This document shows, piece by piece, positions 1-11,300 of a stretch of DNA of 64,000 nucleotides. The stretch comes from Chlorella sorokiniana (taxonomy: Eukaryota > Chlorophyta > Trebouxiophyceae > Chlorellales > Chlorellaceae): NCBI GenBank assembly GCA_025917655.1, contig CP084620.1, forward strand, positions 3,100,001 to 3,164,000, read 5' to 3'. The position numbers were made by a program, and so were the translations under genes. The notes beneath the pieces were generated by a model that saw only the letters and a program-made list of their open reading frames with translations, was not told the origin of the DNA and searched no databases. The stretch's first letter is position 1. Every line of letters begins with the position of its first letter.

Positions 1-121
1 GGCCTGCTGCGCCCGCTAGGCCGGTGTCAGCATCTCACTGTTCAGGCAAGCCAGTGCTTTGCAGACAACAGTGAACGAATTGGTGGAACATCAATATAAA
101 TAGCATGCCGCCGAGATAAAG
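1..121. other. 3' flank of the THYN1-like gene
   Basis: No gene was seen in the first 121 bases. They lie directly downstream of the stop codon of the minus-strand EVE-domain gene and probably hold its 3' untranslated region. Confidence 0.4.
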
Positions 122-1246
122 TTAGCCCTCCTCCTGGCTGCTGCCCGCTGCTTCCATGGCTAGCACCGCCTCCCACTCGGTTGCGGTCACATGCTGCACC
201 GATAGCCGGCCAAACTTGACCAAGGCCATGCTTGCCAGTGGGCCGCCGGATGCTGCTGCCTGCTTCAGCTCCTCCAGCGGTATCAAGCGGGACAGCTTCC
301 GCACCAGCTTCACATCCACCATGAACCACTTGGGGCTGTCGGGCTTGGCGGCGGCATCATAGTACTCGCTCTTCTGGTCAAACTGGGTGTGGTCAGGATA
401 TGCCTCCCGCACCACCTGGAAAAGGTGGCAGCAGAGAAACATGCAACACGGTATGAAAACGCTTATACATCAGCATCCAGTGTTGGCATGTGCCTCGCTG
501 ACGACGGGCAGCCGGCCGCGAAGAGCTGGCTGCTGCCGGGCATGCTCACACAGCACAGACAGAGCGGGGCTCTAGAGCGCCGCTTGCCGCACCTCGACAA
601 CACCGACGATGCCAGGTGGCTTGGCATTTGAGTGATAGAAGAAGGCGTGGTCGCCCACCCGCATGCTCTGCAGGACCTTCTTCGCTTGGTGGTTGCGCAC
701 GCCTGCACCGAAGGCGGCGACTCATCAGCCTGATCAAGGAGGCTGCAGCCCGGCTGGGCAGGGCAGCGCTCGGGAGCGACAGCACCGATGGCCCTGCCAC
801 AGCGGCACTCACCGTCCCAATGCTCGGTTTGCTGCGGCTTGGCTGTCAGGTCGTCAATGCTAAACACGTCTGGTTCAGACTGCGGGGTTGCAATGCTTGA
901 TGAAGCGTGTAGCATGCGGGAGTGCAAAGCAGCTTACTGAATCATGGCGCAGCCTGCTCCCTAGCTGATGCAACCGCCAGAAAAAGATCCAAGAAAGGCT
1001 TGAAGTCAGCACCCACCTTCATGAGGTAGTATGCGCGCTCGCCTGGCTGCCTCTCCTGTGCCGCTGTCTGCTGCGGAGCTGCTGCCTTCTGCGGGGCCCG
1101 CCGTCGGCAGCAGCGCCACCACCATCTTGTCGCGCATTGCTGCGGGTCGCCTTCTTTGGCCGTTTGGCCGTTGGAGCAGCAGCCTGCTCTTCAGCAGCGC
1201 CGTTGGGGGCAGCGGCAGCTGCCCGCCTCTGCAGGGCACAAGACAA
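122..1246 (-). CDS. THYN1: EVE-domain protein, THYN1-like
   Basis: Four coding exons can be joined: one ending at 1017, then 879-813, 702-593 and 415-122 (stop at 124-122). The joins give family motifs: YYLMK|SEPDVFSIDDL, EHWDG|VRNHQAKK, AFFYHSNAKPPGIVGVVE|VVREAYPDHTQFD and KWFMVDVKL. These are the hallmarks of the EVE domain of thymocyte nuclear protein 1, a PUA-like fold thought to bind modified nucleobases. All four junctions have GT-AG introns in the right phase. The N-terminal exon is uncertain. A basic, nuclear-signal-like stretch (AKRPKKATRSNARQ) lies upstream in a different frame from GERAYYLMK, so either a tiny intron or a base error sits near 1100. The start at 1246 is a guess. The EVE core is confident; the biological role is inferred from the family only. 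Confidence 0.82.
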
Positions 1247-1618
1247 GGTGGGGGCACGAGATCGGTTTATTGTATCTTTGATTCAGCTTTATTATAATCT
1301 AGGAGATGACAGATGTCAGCGCACCTTTGGAGCCATCCCGGAAATCGACAGAGCAATTCTACTGGTGTTGAGCCTGGCGAGTCTTCCCCACATGCAATAA
1401 ACGTTGATGGACGTATTGAGTCGATAACATTGCCGACAGCAGACAAAGCACTTACAGCAAGTGGTCCAAGCGAGGCGCCGCCCAGCGCCTGCTGAGAGCG
1501 ACGCGTGGAATGCCATTCGCCGCATGGTCAGAATCTGATGTTTGAGCACAGAGCTACATTGCCAAAGTAGGAGCCTGAAATCGTTAACATCAAAGGAACC
1601 ACACAGGCCGAGTTTGCT
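1247..1618. other. Intergenic: 3' end of receptor kinase A, promoter side of THYN1-like gene
   Basis: This stretch lies between two minus-strand genes. A TGTAA polyadenylation-type word on the minus strand (TTACA near 1453 on plus) lies about 165 bases past the stop codon of receptor kinase A. No other feature was seen. Confidence 0.4.
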
Positions 1619-4600
1619 TCAATCAGCATCCTCCTGCAGCCGCTGCAGCACTTCTGCCGCGCTGGGGCGCCGCTCCAGCTCGGTGGCAGTACACGCTTCC
1701 ACCAGCTCAACCACAGCCTGAGGGAAGAAAACAAGAAGGGGACATTGCAAAAGGTGAGGGAGAGCAGCTTGCAGGCGCGAGTGCCTCTGCCAGTGCAGAC
1801 TCTGGCCATGCCGACCGAAGCAACCAGCAAGCACACAACACCGCAGGATACGATCACCTGTGAGCACTCCAGCGGCGCCCGCGGCAGCCGCCAGGCGCCG
1901 CGCCGCATCACCGCCTGCCCCGTGGCCAGCTCCGCGAGCAGTACGCCCAGACTGTACACGTCGGCGGCGGCGGTACAAGGCTCCCCCAGGACCTGCTCCG
2001 GCGCAGCGTGGCTCAGCGTGAAGCCGCCCGCACTGACGGGGCGCCAGCGGCGGCCAGCCGCGCCAGGCCCAGGTCTCCGACAAACGCGTTCATCTGCCCG
2101 TCAAACATCACGTTGCTGCGCGCAGCCGGGAAAGACGGGCTGGGCTGTGCGTCTTGGAAAGAACTGGGGAAGCAACGCTCATCTGCTGATGTTGCATGCC
2201 GTAGCCCAGGCACCAGAGCGCTGCGCAGCCGTTGCAGCCCGGCCAGACTGGAAAGAAAGAGGGAGCCGGTGATGCAGGCGACAGGGCGGGAGGAAGCCAA
2301 GGAGACGAATGAGGACCGCCCAGGAACCAACCACAGCTTGGCAGCGCCGCACTTGCTGCTTAGGTCTCGGTGCACGACGCCCCGCCGGCGGTGCAGGTGG
2401 TCCAGCGCCGCCGCCAGGCGCAGCGCCACGTGGCGGCCCCTGCCAGCCGGTACAACGGCACAGCGCAGCGCAACGCAGCGCAGCGTCAGCACCATCGGCC
2501 AGGTGGCGCTGCAGTCAACTCGGCTGCCGCGGTGCTCCGTTCCATTGCGCCCCATACTTCAGGGAAGAAGCGGCATGCAGGGCGGCTTGTGGGAAGCAGG
2601 TGCACGATCGCCCACCTGGCCCGCCAAGCCAGCACCCGCTGCCCCTCAGGCTGCAGCAGCGCCGACCGCAGCGTGCCGCCTTCCATCAGCTGCATGGCCA
2701 GCAGCAGCACGGGCCCCTGCGCGGCGGGGAGGAATGCAACGCCGCTCGTCAAACGCAACACCGACGGGCGGCCTGCATCGGCGGCTTGGCTGCCAGCCTC
2801 CCTGCGGGAGGGGGCCGAGCAGGACACATGCTGCCGCCGCTGAGCCGGCACCAGCAAGCCGCGGAGACCTCTCCCAGCTGGCCTGCCCGCCGTCGATGCA
2901 GGCGGCGTCGCCGCCATGGCGGCCCTCAGGAGGCGCCGAAGCATCGGTCCCGTGCTGCTGCAGCTGCTGCTGCCGCTGCTCCTAAACAGGGCAGCAGCAG
3001 GCGCGGCCACTCGCCTGCACCGCCACCCCCAGCAGCGGCACTATCGCTTCGTGGGCGCAGTCGCGCAGCAGCGCCGCCTCGCGCCACACGCGCGCGGGCT
3101 GGGCGCCGGGCCCAACCTCAAAGGCCTGCAGCGCGGAAGGCGGCGGCGGCAACGGAAAAGGGCGGATGCGGGTGATTGGGTGGGCGTGGGTGGGTGGGGC
3201 TTCCGTCTGCGGGCCGGGTGCAGCTGCGTGACATGGTGCTGTAGAGCTGAAGAAAGAATGGGAGAAGGAAGGAAGAGCCTGAGGTTCCGGAGCGGAGCGC
3301 AGCTGGCGAGCCAGCTGCTCTGTCGCCGCCGCGCCGCTTCAAGGCACAGCCCAGGGAGGGGCGAGCAGGGGCAGAAGGGGCCGTGGCTGATGGCTGCAGG
3401 AGCAATTCAGTCCAAGCCGCGGCGGGCCGAGCAGCAGCCGCCACCCACCTTCACCGCGACTTCCAGCCCGCTGAGCACGCCGAGGTAAACCACAGCGTGT
3501 GAGCCCTCGCCCAGCACGCGCAGCAGGCCGTCGCTGCCCACCACCAGCTGCGACGAGCGAGGCAGGCAGCGCAGTTTGGCCGTGCCGAGGGTAAGGCTTT
3601 GATGCGGCGGAAACGAGCAGAGGTGCCACGCAGCAAGCGGAGAAGCTGCCCAGGCAGACTTTGCAGCTCTGGAGACGGCAGCGCGCACGGGAATGAGGAA
3701 GGGTTGTGGAGCAGCAGCACAGGAAAAGGAGGGGCAGCACGTCCGCCAAGCATGCCGAGCTGAGTTGAGCCGTGCATTGCCCACCTGCAGCTCCCCCTCC
3801 TGCAGCTGCAGGGAAGCTGTATCCAGCCCCCAGCGCTGCTCGTCGCCGTTGCTGCAGCCAGCAGCAGCCCACCCCGCGGGCCCGAGCTCCACCTCGCCCG
3901 CAGGGGCCCCAAACGGTGAAGCGGGGCGCCGCCGCGCCGCCGAGACGCCAGCTGGTGTGCCAGCTGCGGCGGCACGGCCTGCACCGGCCGCATGGTGATG
4001 CAGCGGCTGCCGCTGAGCGTCTCGCGCTGAAGCACGGAGTCCAGGCGGCGACGGCGCGTGGGTGGCAGCGCAGCGGAAGGCTGCACCTCCACGCAGCGTG
4101 TGCCGCTGCTGCGCTGCGCCCGCTGCGACGGGGACGCCAGCAGCGGCTTTCTGTCGAGAGGCCGCAGTGCTGGGCGCCGCAGCCGCCTCCACACCAGCCA
4201 GCCGGCCGCGGCCGCCGCGACAGCTGCAGCTGCCACCACCGCGGCTCCGGCGCTGCCGCCCGTCGGCGCGCGTGGCTGCGTTGCGGCTGCTGCTGCGTCG
4301 GTGCTGTACTTGCCCATATTGATGCTGAACATGCCATCTGCTAGTCGGGTGCCGCAGCTGGGCGGTTCAGGGCTGACGGAGGTGTCGGCCACCAAACTGC
4401 AACGCGAATGCTCGGTTGCATCAGCATTCACAGCAAACACAGCAAAACAGGGCCCACACACAACGTGGCGTACGGCACTGCGAGGCCTTGCAATCAATTC
4501 AGCGCAACGCGGCTCAGCGCGTCGCAGCGCGCGGCGGCTACGGCGACGTCTCTCACAGCGAGCTGATGACGACCTTCGTGCCGCCGCTGCACCAGGCCTC

Positions 4601-7600
4601 TGGGATGCTGCCAGACATGCTGGTGCCGTTGAGTGCGCTGCGGCAAGCGAGAAGGAAGGAGGAGAGGAGAACCCCGGGGGCGGCTGCTCAGTGCGGCAGG
4701 AGGTGCAGGGTGGGGGTGGGCAGTGCGGATGGGACCACCAGCGATGTGCGGCACTGCACAGCAGCAGCGGCAGCAAGGACAATGGACGCCAGGACAGGCA
4801 ACGCTGTCAACCAGGTCGACGCTCACAGGATGTTGAGAACGGTCCAGGGGAGCTTGGCAGGCAGAGTGCCGGTGAGGCCCCGGTTCCCTGCCAGCTCCAA
4901 GTCGGTTGCCCAGTCGATGAGGGCACCCTCTCGCTGCCAGGCGGGTGGCAGGGCGGGGCCAGTGAGCGCGTTGCTGCTCAGCAGCAGCGTCGTCAGCTGC
5001 GGGGGAGGCGGTAGGGGAGCATGCAAGCGTGCGTGGTTCTAAACTTTCTGAGGTGTGCCTTTGCTTTCTGTGTCTCCGGTTTGTAGGGAAGTGGTGCGGG
5101 TGGGGGCCGGGATGTGTGCGTCTGTGTGCCGAGGGTGGACGAGGGGAGCAGGTGCGCACCCGCTTGCGGCCCTGCTCACCGGTGCATCTGCCCACTCTGG
5201 CGGCAGCGTTCCACTGAACAGGTTGTCTCGCAGCTGCAGGAGGGCCAGAGGGGAGGGGTGGAGTTAAGGTGCACGCGCAGGCAGAACGAGTTCAAGATGA
5301 GGTGCCAGCCTGAAGGGTGGGCGGGCTCACAGCGGCCTTGCGCCTGCGGGCCCCCCCCCCCCGTGTCCCACCCACACATCCCGCCACGCACACATGCACC
5401 AGTATCCCACAAAACACGCTCCGACTGACATCAAGCAGCGCAGCTCAGACACGGCAGGGCGGCACAGCGCAACCAACCAACCCTGCTCGCCATGCAGGGA
5501 GCGGCCTGCGTGGAACGCACCGACAGGAAGGGAAAGGTTCTGCGCCCTTGAAGGATCGAGGCTGGAAGCGGGCCAGACAGGCGGTTGGAGGAAAGGTCTC
5601 TGCAGGAGTGGCGGGCGCAAGGGATTTCAGGGTGCTTGCTGCCCTGATCGACGGTGGTGCCGCGAACGCGGCTCGCCGACTGCACGTCCCATTGTGTGGT
5701 TGGCTTTCCAACAGCTCCCGTGCACTGTAACCTTCCCATCCGTGGCTTCAGGGGCCGCAGATCAGGTCTGTGCACGGCTCGAGAGGCAGCAGCAGCCACG
5801 CCTGGGCGGGGCTCCGCCACGGCTTGCAGCCGTGCAGGTGGCAGGTGGCAAAACCAGCAGGCGAACTGGCATGCTCAGCGCGCCCCAGCCCCCTGCACCC
5901 CTCTCCCCCCCCCTCCCCAACCTTCCAAAACAAAGACACACACTTCACAACGCACACGCATTGCAAACCCCCAAGGCCGCCAGGCAACCAAGCCAGCTCA
6001 CAGCGTGGAGAGGTGGGGAAAGGCGCCGCCGCGCAGCCAGGCGGCGGGAAGGCTGCCGGTGAGGCCAAGGCCCGACAGCGTCAGAGTCTGCAGCGCCGGA
6101 AAGGCGCCCGCCCAGCCCGGTGGCAGCCCGGCTGCTTGACGCCGTGAGGCGTCGGCGGCGCAGGCGGGGCCCTCTCGGTCTTGTGTAGGGAGGCAAGTGT
6201 AATCGGATGATACGTGCAGCTGCAGGCAGCGCACAGCAATTTGTGGATTCAGAGCTGCAACTTTGCAGAGGCAGGGGTGCAGCCTGGCTCCCGACAGAAG
6301 TTTGCATGCAGCCGCCCCCCCTCCCCCAATACAAAAACAAAAAAATCAACAACAACAGGTTGGCCGCACCCCATCAACGGGACGCCAGAGCTGCTCGGAA
6401 GCAGCGGCGCAAGCGACGCAGCGCGGCGCCTCACCCCACGCAAGCGTCGAAAGCCAAGGGCCCACTTGGGCGGGAGGCCCCGCGCACTGACCACCGAAGA
6501 TGGAGGATCTCCAGCGCTGGCAGCACCCGTGGAGAGGCGCCCCAGCCGGCGGGCAGCGCGGCCTCCAGGCCGGGCAGGATGAGGAAGAGGCGGCGCAGCG
6601 AGGGCAGCGCACCGGCCGCAGCGGCGGCGGTGGGGGCTGCCCGGGGAACAGCGCCTTGCACGTCCAGACTGCGGACAGCAGGCAGCCAGCCAGCAACCGC
6701 CACTGAAGGCCCCAGAGGGTGCTAGGCTCACCCTTCCCAGATCGATGGCAGTCCAGCCGTGTCACCCAAGCGCGGCAAGGCAAGCAGGACTGAAAGGGGA
6801 AGAGAGCGACTGCAGCGCAGGCAGCAAGTGCGGGGCAGGCCGCCCCCCCCCCCCCCGCCAGCCCCAGGCTCACATTCGCAAGCTGGGGAAGGCACCCTGC
6901 TGCAGCCATTCCCACGGCACGCCCGACGGCAGCGGCAGATCCTGTGGCAGGTCCAGCTGCAGCCGCACGAGTCGAGCGAGCCGCGCCAGCGCAGGCAGCA
7001 GCGGGCCGGGATGCTGCTTGGCGGCGGCGCCGCCGCCCGCTGCCGCTGCTTCGCCCGCCGCCGCCGCCGCTCCTCGGGAGAAGTTGAGCTGGGTGCTGGC
7101 CAAGTAGTTGCGTTCGTTGAAAATTCCCGCGCCCTTCAACTCGCTGCGTACCGGAGCAGCAAGGGAAGGCGGGTCATCAGGGCAGGGCTGCGGTGTGACG
7201 CGCAGCAGAGGAGGCGGCGCAGCACGCTGGCCCCAAAGGCAGCGCGCGCCCTCCCTTTGGCCGCCACTCACAGCACCTCCACTCGCCCCTCCTCATCGCA
7301 CTCCACTCCCGACCAGGAGCAGTGCGGCAGCGCAGCGCCCGGAGCCAGCCGATGCCGGAGCCGGGGAGCCAGCCAGAGAAGTTGGCGGCGCCGCCGCCCC
7401 ACGCCACCACCGCCGCCCGCAGCTGCTCCATGATGCCCGCCTCATCCGCCACACCTGCAGGCGGGATCGGCCGGCGCGTTGCAAGCACCCGCTCGCTTGG
7501 GTGCACGGGCAGAAGCTGAAAACTGACAAGCTGGGGGTGTGCGCAACGGCTGAACATGGCTCGGCGACGCGGTCTCACCCTCCACGTCAGCTTGGGCGAC

Positions 7601-7678
7601 TGCTGCTTGCCATGCTGCCAGCAACAGCAGAATTCCACCTATGAAACGGATGATGGCGGGCCAGCTTGAATGGGCCAT
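1619..7678 (-). CDS. LRR receptor-like protein kinase A (RD type)
   Basis: Start ATG at 7678 opens a signal peptide (hydrophobic core IIRFIGGILLLLAAWQA) ending at a GTGAGA donor. The LRR cap (HCSWSGVECDEEGRVEVL) is near 7270-7330. Leucine-rich repeats follow in small exons, for example near 6000-6230 and 4830-5001 (LTGTLPAKLPWTVLNIL). The exon 3785-4396 holds one transmembrane helix (about 4190-4255) ending in WRRLRR. Kinase exons: 3449-3547 (P-loop GEGSHAVVYLG, Lys in EVAVK), 3015-3125 (alpha-C, WREAALL), 2616-2716, 2353-2439 (VVHRDLSSN), 1858-2115 (GDLGLAR, APE) and 1619-1717 (RPSAAEVLQRL, stop). The catalytic loop is HRD, unlike copies B-D, and DFG is replaced by DLG. The 1858-2115 exon is out of frame by one base at 2038-2041; another shift is needed in the juxtamembrane region. 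Probably a plasma-membrane receptor; ligand and substrate unknown. Confidence 0.82.
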
Positions 7679-8391
7679 AGGTCGACTGCGAGCCTATGGA
7701 AGCCACCGGCGGGGCCGCCGCCGCAAACTCCCAGCGGCGGCCAGCAGCATGGCGCCCTTGCCGGGACGGTTTGAACACGCCGCCGCTTCTTCAAAATGGG
7801 TTGATACGTTGGCTATTGTTGCCGGACGGGTGCGAACAGCACAGCGATCGAGCGGGGCAAGTTGCGAAAGAGCTTGTTTGGTCAATCTGGTGCAGTTGTT
7901 AGCCTCCGAGAAGCGGCATGCCGCAGGAATGCCGGCAGTTCCATGCCCCCGCAATGCCCAACCCTCCTTGCCTCCACGTCAGCAACCAAACCCCCACGTG
8001 CCTTGCTTTTCATCTATGGGAACAGATTGCAGTGCAGTGAAACACGTTTGGTTGCAGGTGAAAATTGGAATAAGTCAGAAACACACAGGACTTTATGTTT
8101 CCGGGGCCCTAATAATGTGAAGGTTGCTGAGGGTATTGGCACCGCTGATGGTCATAGCCTGGCAGGGCATCCTCTGGAGAAGGCTGGGTGAGACCTGCAG
8201 AAAGCAGCATCCGCTACCTGAGTTAGGTCCACCCGATGATCCCCTTGCAAACAAGCAGTGATGTGCACAGCAACTCCCAGCACGACTGGCAACACAAGGG
8301 CCTGCCTCACCTCAACGCAGGCCTCAATGTGTCGTGAGTAGCATTCGTGGCGGCGCGCTCGATCCGTGCACATCGGTCGCGACGGCTGTCG
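7679..8391. other. Intergenic between receptor kinases B and A
   Basis: About 710 bases between the stop of copy B and the start of copy A, both on the minus strand. It must hold the 3' untranslated region of B and the promoter of A. Open frames here have no recognisable protein features. No clear TATA box or repeat was seen. Confidence 0.35.
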
Positions 8392-11300
8392 CTACCTGCA
8401 GCCTTGCTCCAGCTGCTGCAACACGGCCTGTGCGGTGGGGCGATCCTCTGGCTCAATGGCCGTGCACAGCTGAATCAGCTCCACCAAGTCCTGCAGGGTA
8501 ACAGTGCATTGCTTCTGCTTGCAGGAGCGGAAGAGAAAATGCCCCGCTCACTGGGCCCCACAGCACCCGTCGGAGGAACAGCAGAGCATGTTCCTATGCG
8601 TTGTGCAGCAGCATCGCCGAGTCACGCGGCATGCTTGCCTGCGAGCACTCGCCGGGCGCCACAGGCAGGCGCCAGCTGCTCCGCCGCGTCACCGCCTGCC
8701 CCGTGGCCAGCTCGATCAGCAGCACCCCAAAGCTGTACACGTCGGCCGCCAGGGTGCACCGCTGGCCCAGCACCTGCTCGGGGCGGCATGCGTCAGGCTG
8801 AAGGCGTGCGCGCTGAGCGTCCCGCTGCCCACAAAGCGCGCCAGACCCAGGTCGCTGATGTGTGCACCCAAGTCCTCGTCCAGCAGCACATTGCTGCATG
8901 GCATGGTGCGCCCAGGGAGCAGGGAGACAGTCAGCCTCCACCCCTGAACCACAAACGGTCCGAACCAGCAGCAGCATCACCAAGATTCCCCTGTTCACGC
9001 CGGCAGACCAGCCGCACCTGCTGCTCAGGTCGCCGTGCATGACGCCCAGCTGGCCGTGCAGGAAAGCCAAGGCCCCGGCCAGCGCCAGTGCGACCTCGCG
9101 GCCCCTGCGCTTGCAACCATTCATGGTTGGAACGGCGACGTGGGAAAGAGCGCTGGAAGCAGCACCCAGCGCTCTCCACTGCACTCCGGCAGCGCAGCTT
9201 GCCTGGCGCTCCAAGCGAGGAGCCGCTTGCGCTCTGGATGCAGCAGCGCCGCGCGCAGGCTGCCGCCGCGCATGAGCTTCATCGCGAGGAGCAGCAGCTG
9301 GCTCTGCGCAGAATGGAAGCAGGAGGAACGGCCCTGCACGCCGTCAGCCAGCCAAGTGGCATGGCAGCTTGCAAGATGGCGCAGCACAGGCTGCAGGCCT
9401 CACCCGCACCGCGATGCCGTACAGCGGTACCACGTGCTGGTGGGAGCACTGCCGCAGCATGGCAGCTTCCCGCCAGATGCCGCCCGAGTCGGTGCCAGCG
9501 TCCAGCTCAAAAACCTGGGGTGGGATGGGTGGGTGGGGAGCGCAGCAGCAAGCTCAGGGAACGCTGCTGGAGCCGACCCCTCCCCCACCCCCCACCCCCC
9601 ACCCGTCGGCTGCCTGAACTGCCTGCGGCGCTGGAGGGAGCGCTGCCAGCCGGCGCCGCTCACCTTCACCGCCACCTCCGCCCCACGCAGGCGCCCCAGG
9701 CACACGACGCCGAAGCCGCCCTGCCCCAGCACAACAGGCAGCCCGTCCTTGCCCATCACAACCTGAGCAATGCGGGGAAGGGCAACGAGTCTGGTTGATG
9801 TGAGCATGGGAGCGAAGGCCGCCACACCAGCGTGTGGCTTGCTGGCCAGCGGCGGCTGATGGCAGCGTCCCACCCCTCGCCTCGTGGACCCCGCCTGCCC
9901 AGCCCACCTCCAGCTGTTCCTCCGGCAGCTGCAAAGAAGCTGTGTCGAGGCCCCAGCCCCGGCAGCTTGATGCAACGTCGCGGGATGAGAGCTCCAGCTC
10001 GGAGGCTGTGCAGCTGACGCCGCCGCCGGGTGACCGCCGCTCGCCACGGCTGAGCAGCTGGTGCGTCAGCGCCCTCGGCAGCGCGTGCACAGGCAGCACG
10101 CCCAGCGGGCGGCTGCCGCCGCGCGTCTCACGCAGGAGCGTGGCTGCCAGCTGGCGCCGACGGCTGAGCCACAGCTCGGATGCAGCGGCGGAGGCGCAGT
10201 CGCTGCCGCTGCAGCCCAGCTGCATGTCGCTGCTGCCGGTTGGGGGCTGGCTGTGCAGCAGCGGGCGGCGCTCGTGCGTTTTCAGCACACGCTGCCGCCG
10301 CCAGACCACCCAGCCGGCTGCTGCCAAGGCTCCCACAAGGACTGCTGCCGCCGCCACGTAGGCACCCACAGCGGGTCCGCCCGCAGCCGGGGCTGCTCGT
10401 GGCCTGACCAGCTGCCCATCAGCTTCCACCAGCTTCCACGGGTGCAGCAGCTGCGTCGCGCACGCAGGCAGGGCTGGCTCTACCGAGGTGTTCCCAATCC
10501 CGCTGCAGCAGGAGCAGCGGGGCAGCAGCCAGCTCGAAGGACCCTCCCCTCCTGCCTTGCTTGGCATCTCTGCCAAGACCGGCTCCCAGCGCAAGGGCAC
10601 GCAGAGCGGGCGCTACCGCGCATGCCGCTGAGGCAGACGCCCGCGCAGGCGCGCCCCCAACACAAGAAGCAGCGCATGCTGCAGTGCATGCAACGCATCC
10701 TGCCGCTCACCCTTAAACGAACGCACACAGTGGGTGGACCACGCAAGCACCCACACACCCACACACTCACACATGCATCCCAAGCACTCCCACAGCCGCC
10801 ACAGGCATCCACCGACCACCCACCCACACCCACACGCCCACACACTCACTCTGCATCCCAAGCACTCCCACAGCCGCCACAGGCATCCACCGACCACCCA
10901 CCCACACCCACACGCCCACACACTCACACATGCTCCAGTGATTCCGCAAACGGCGCGGAGCACCAGGCTGCAGGAACGGTGCCGGACAGGCCGGTATCCC
11001 ACAAGTCCCTGCAGGGCACGCAGCCGCGGCAGGGTTGCATGGCCAGGCAACAGGGTCACGAGCAGCAGCCGAGAAAACAACCCGCGTGGGTGAGCGCCGC
11101 CAGGCAAGCCGTGTTGGGCAGCAGAGTGGGGTCAGGAACGGGCAGCTGTCAGGAAGCTGCGGCGCCGCCCAGCAAGGCCCACATGAACTGCAGCCGGGGC
11201 CAAGCCAGCTGTTCCGGAAGCGTGCCCGCCAGGCCCGTGTTGCCGCCCAGCTTGAGGTACTCAAGTTGCGGCAGGGCCCCGCTTTCCAGCCAGGCGGGCG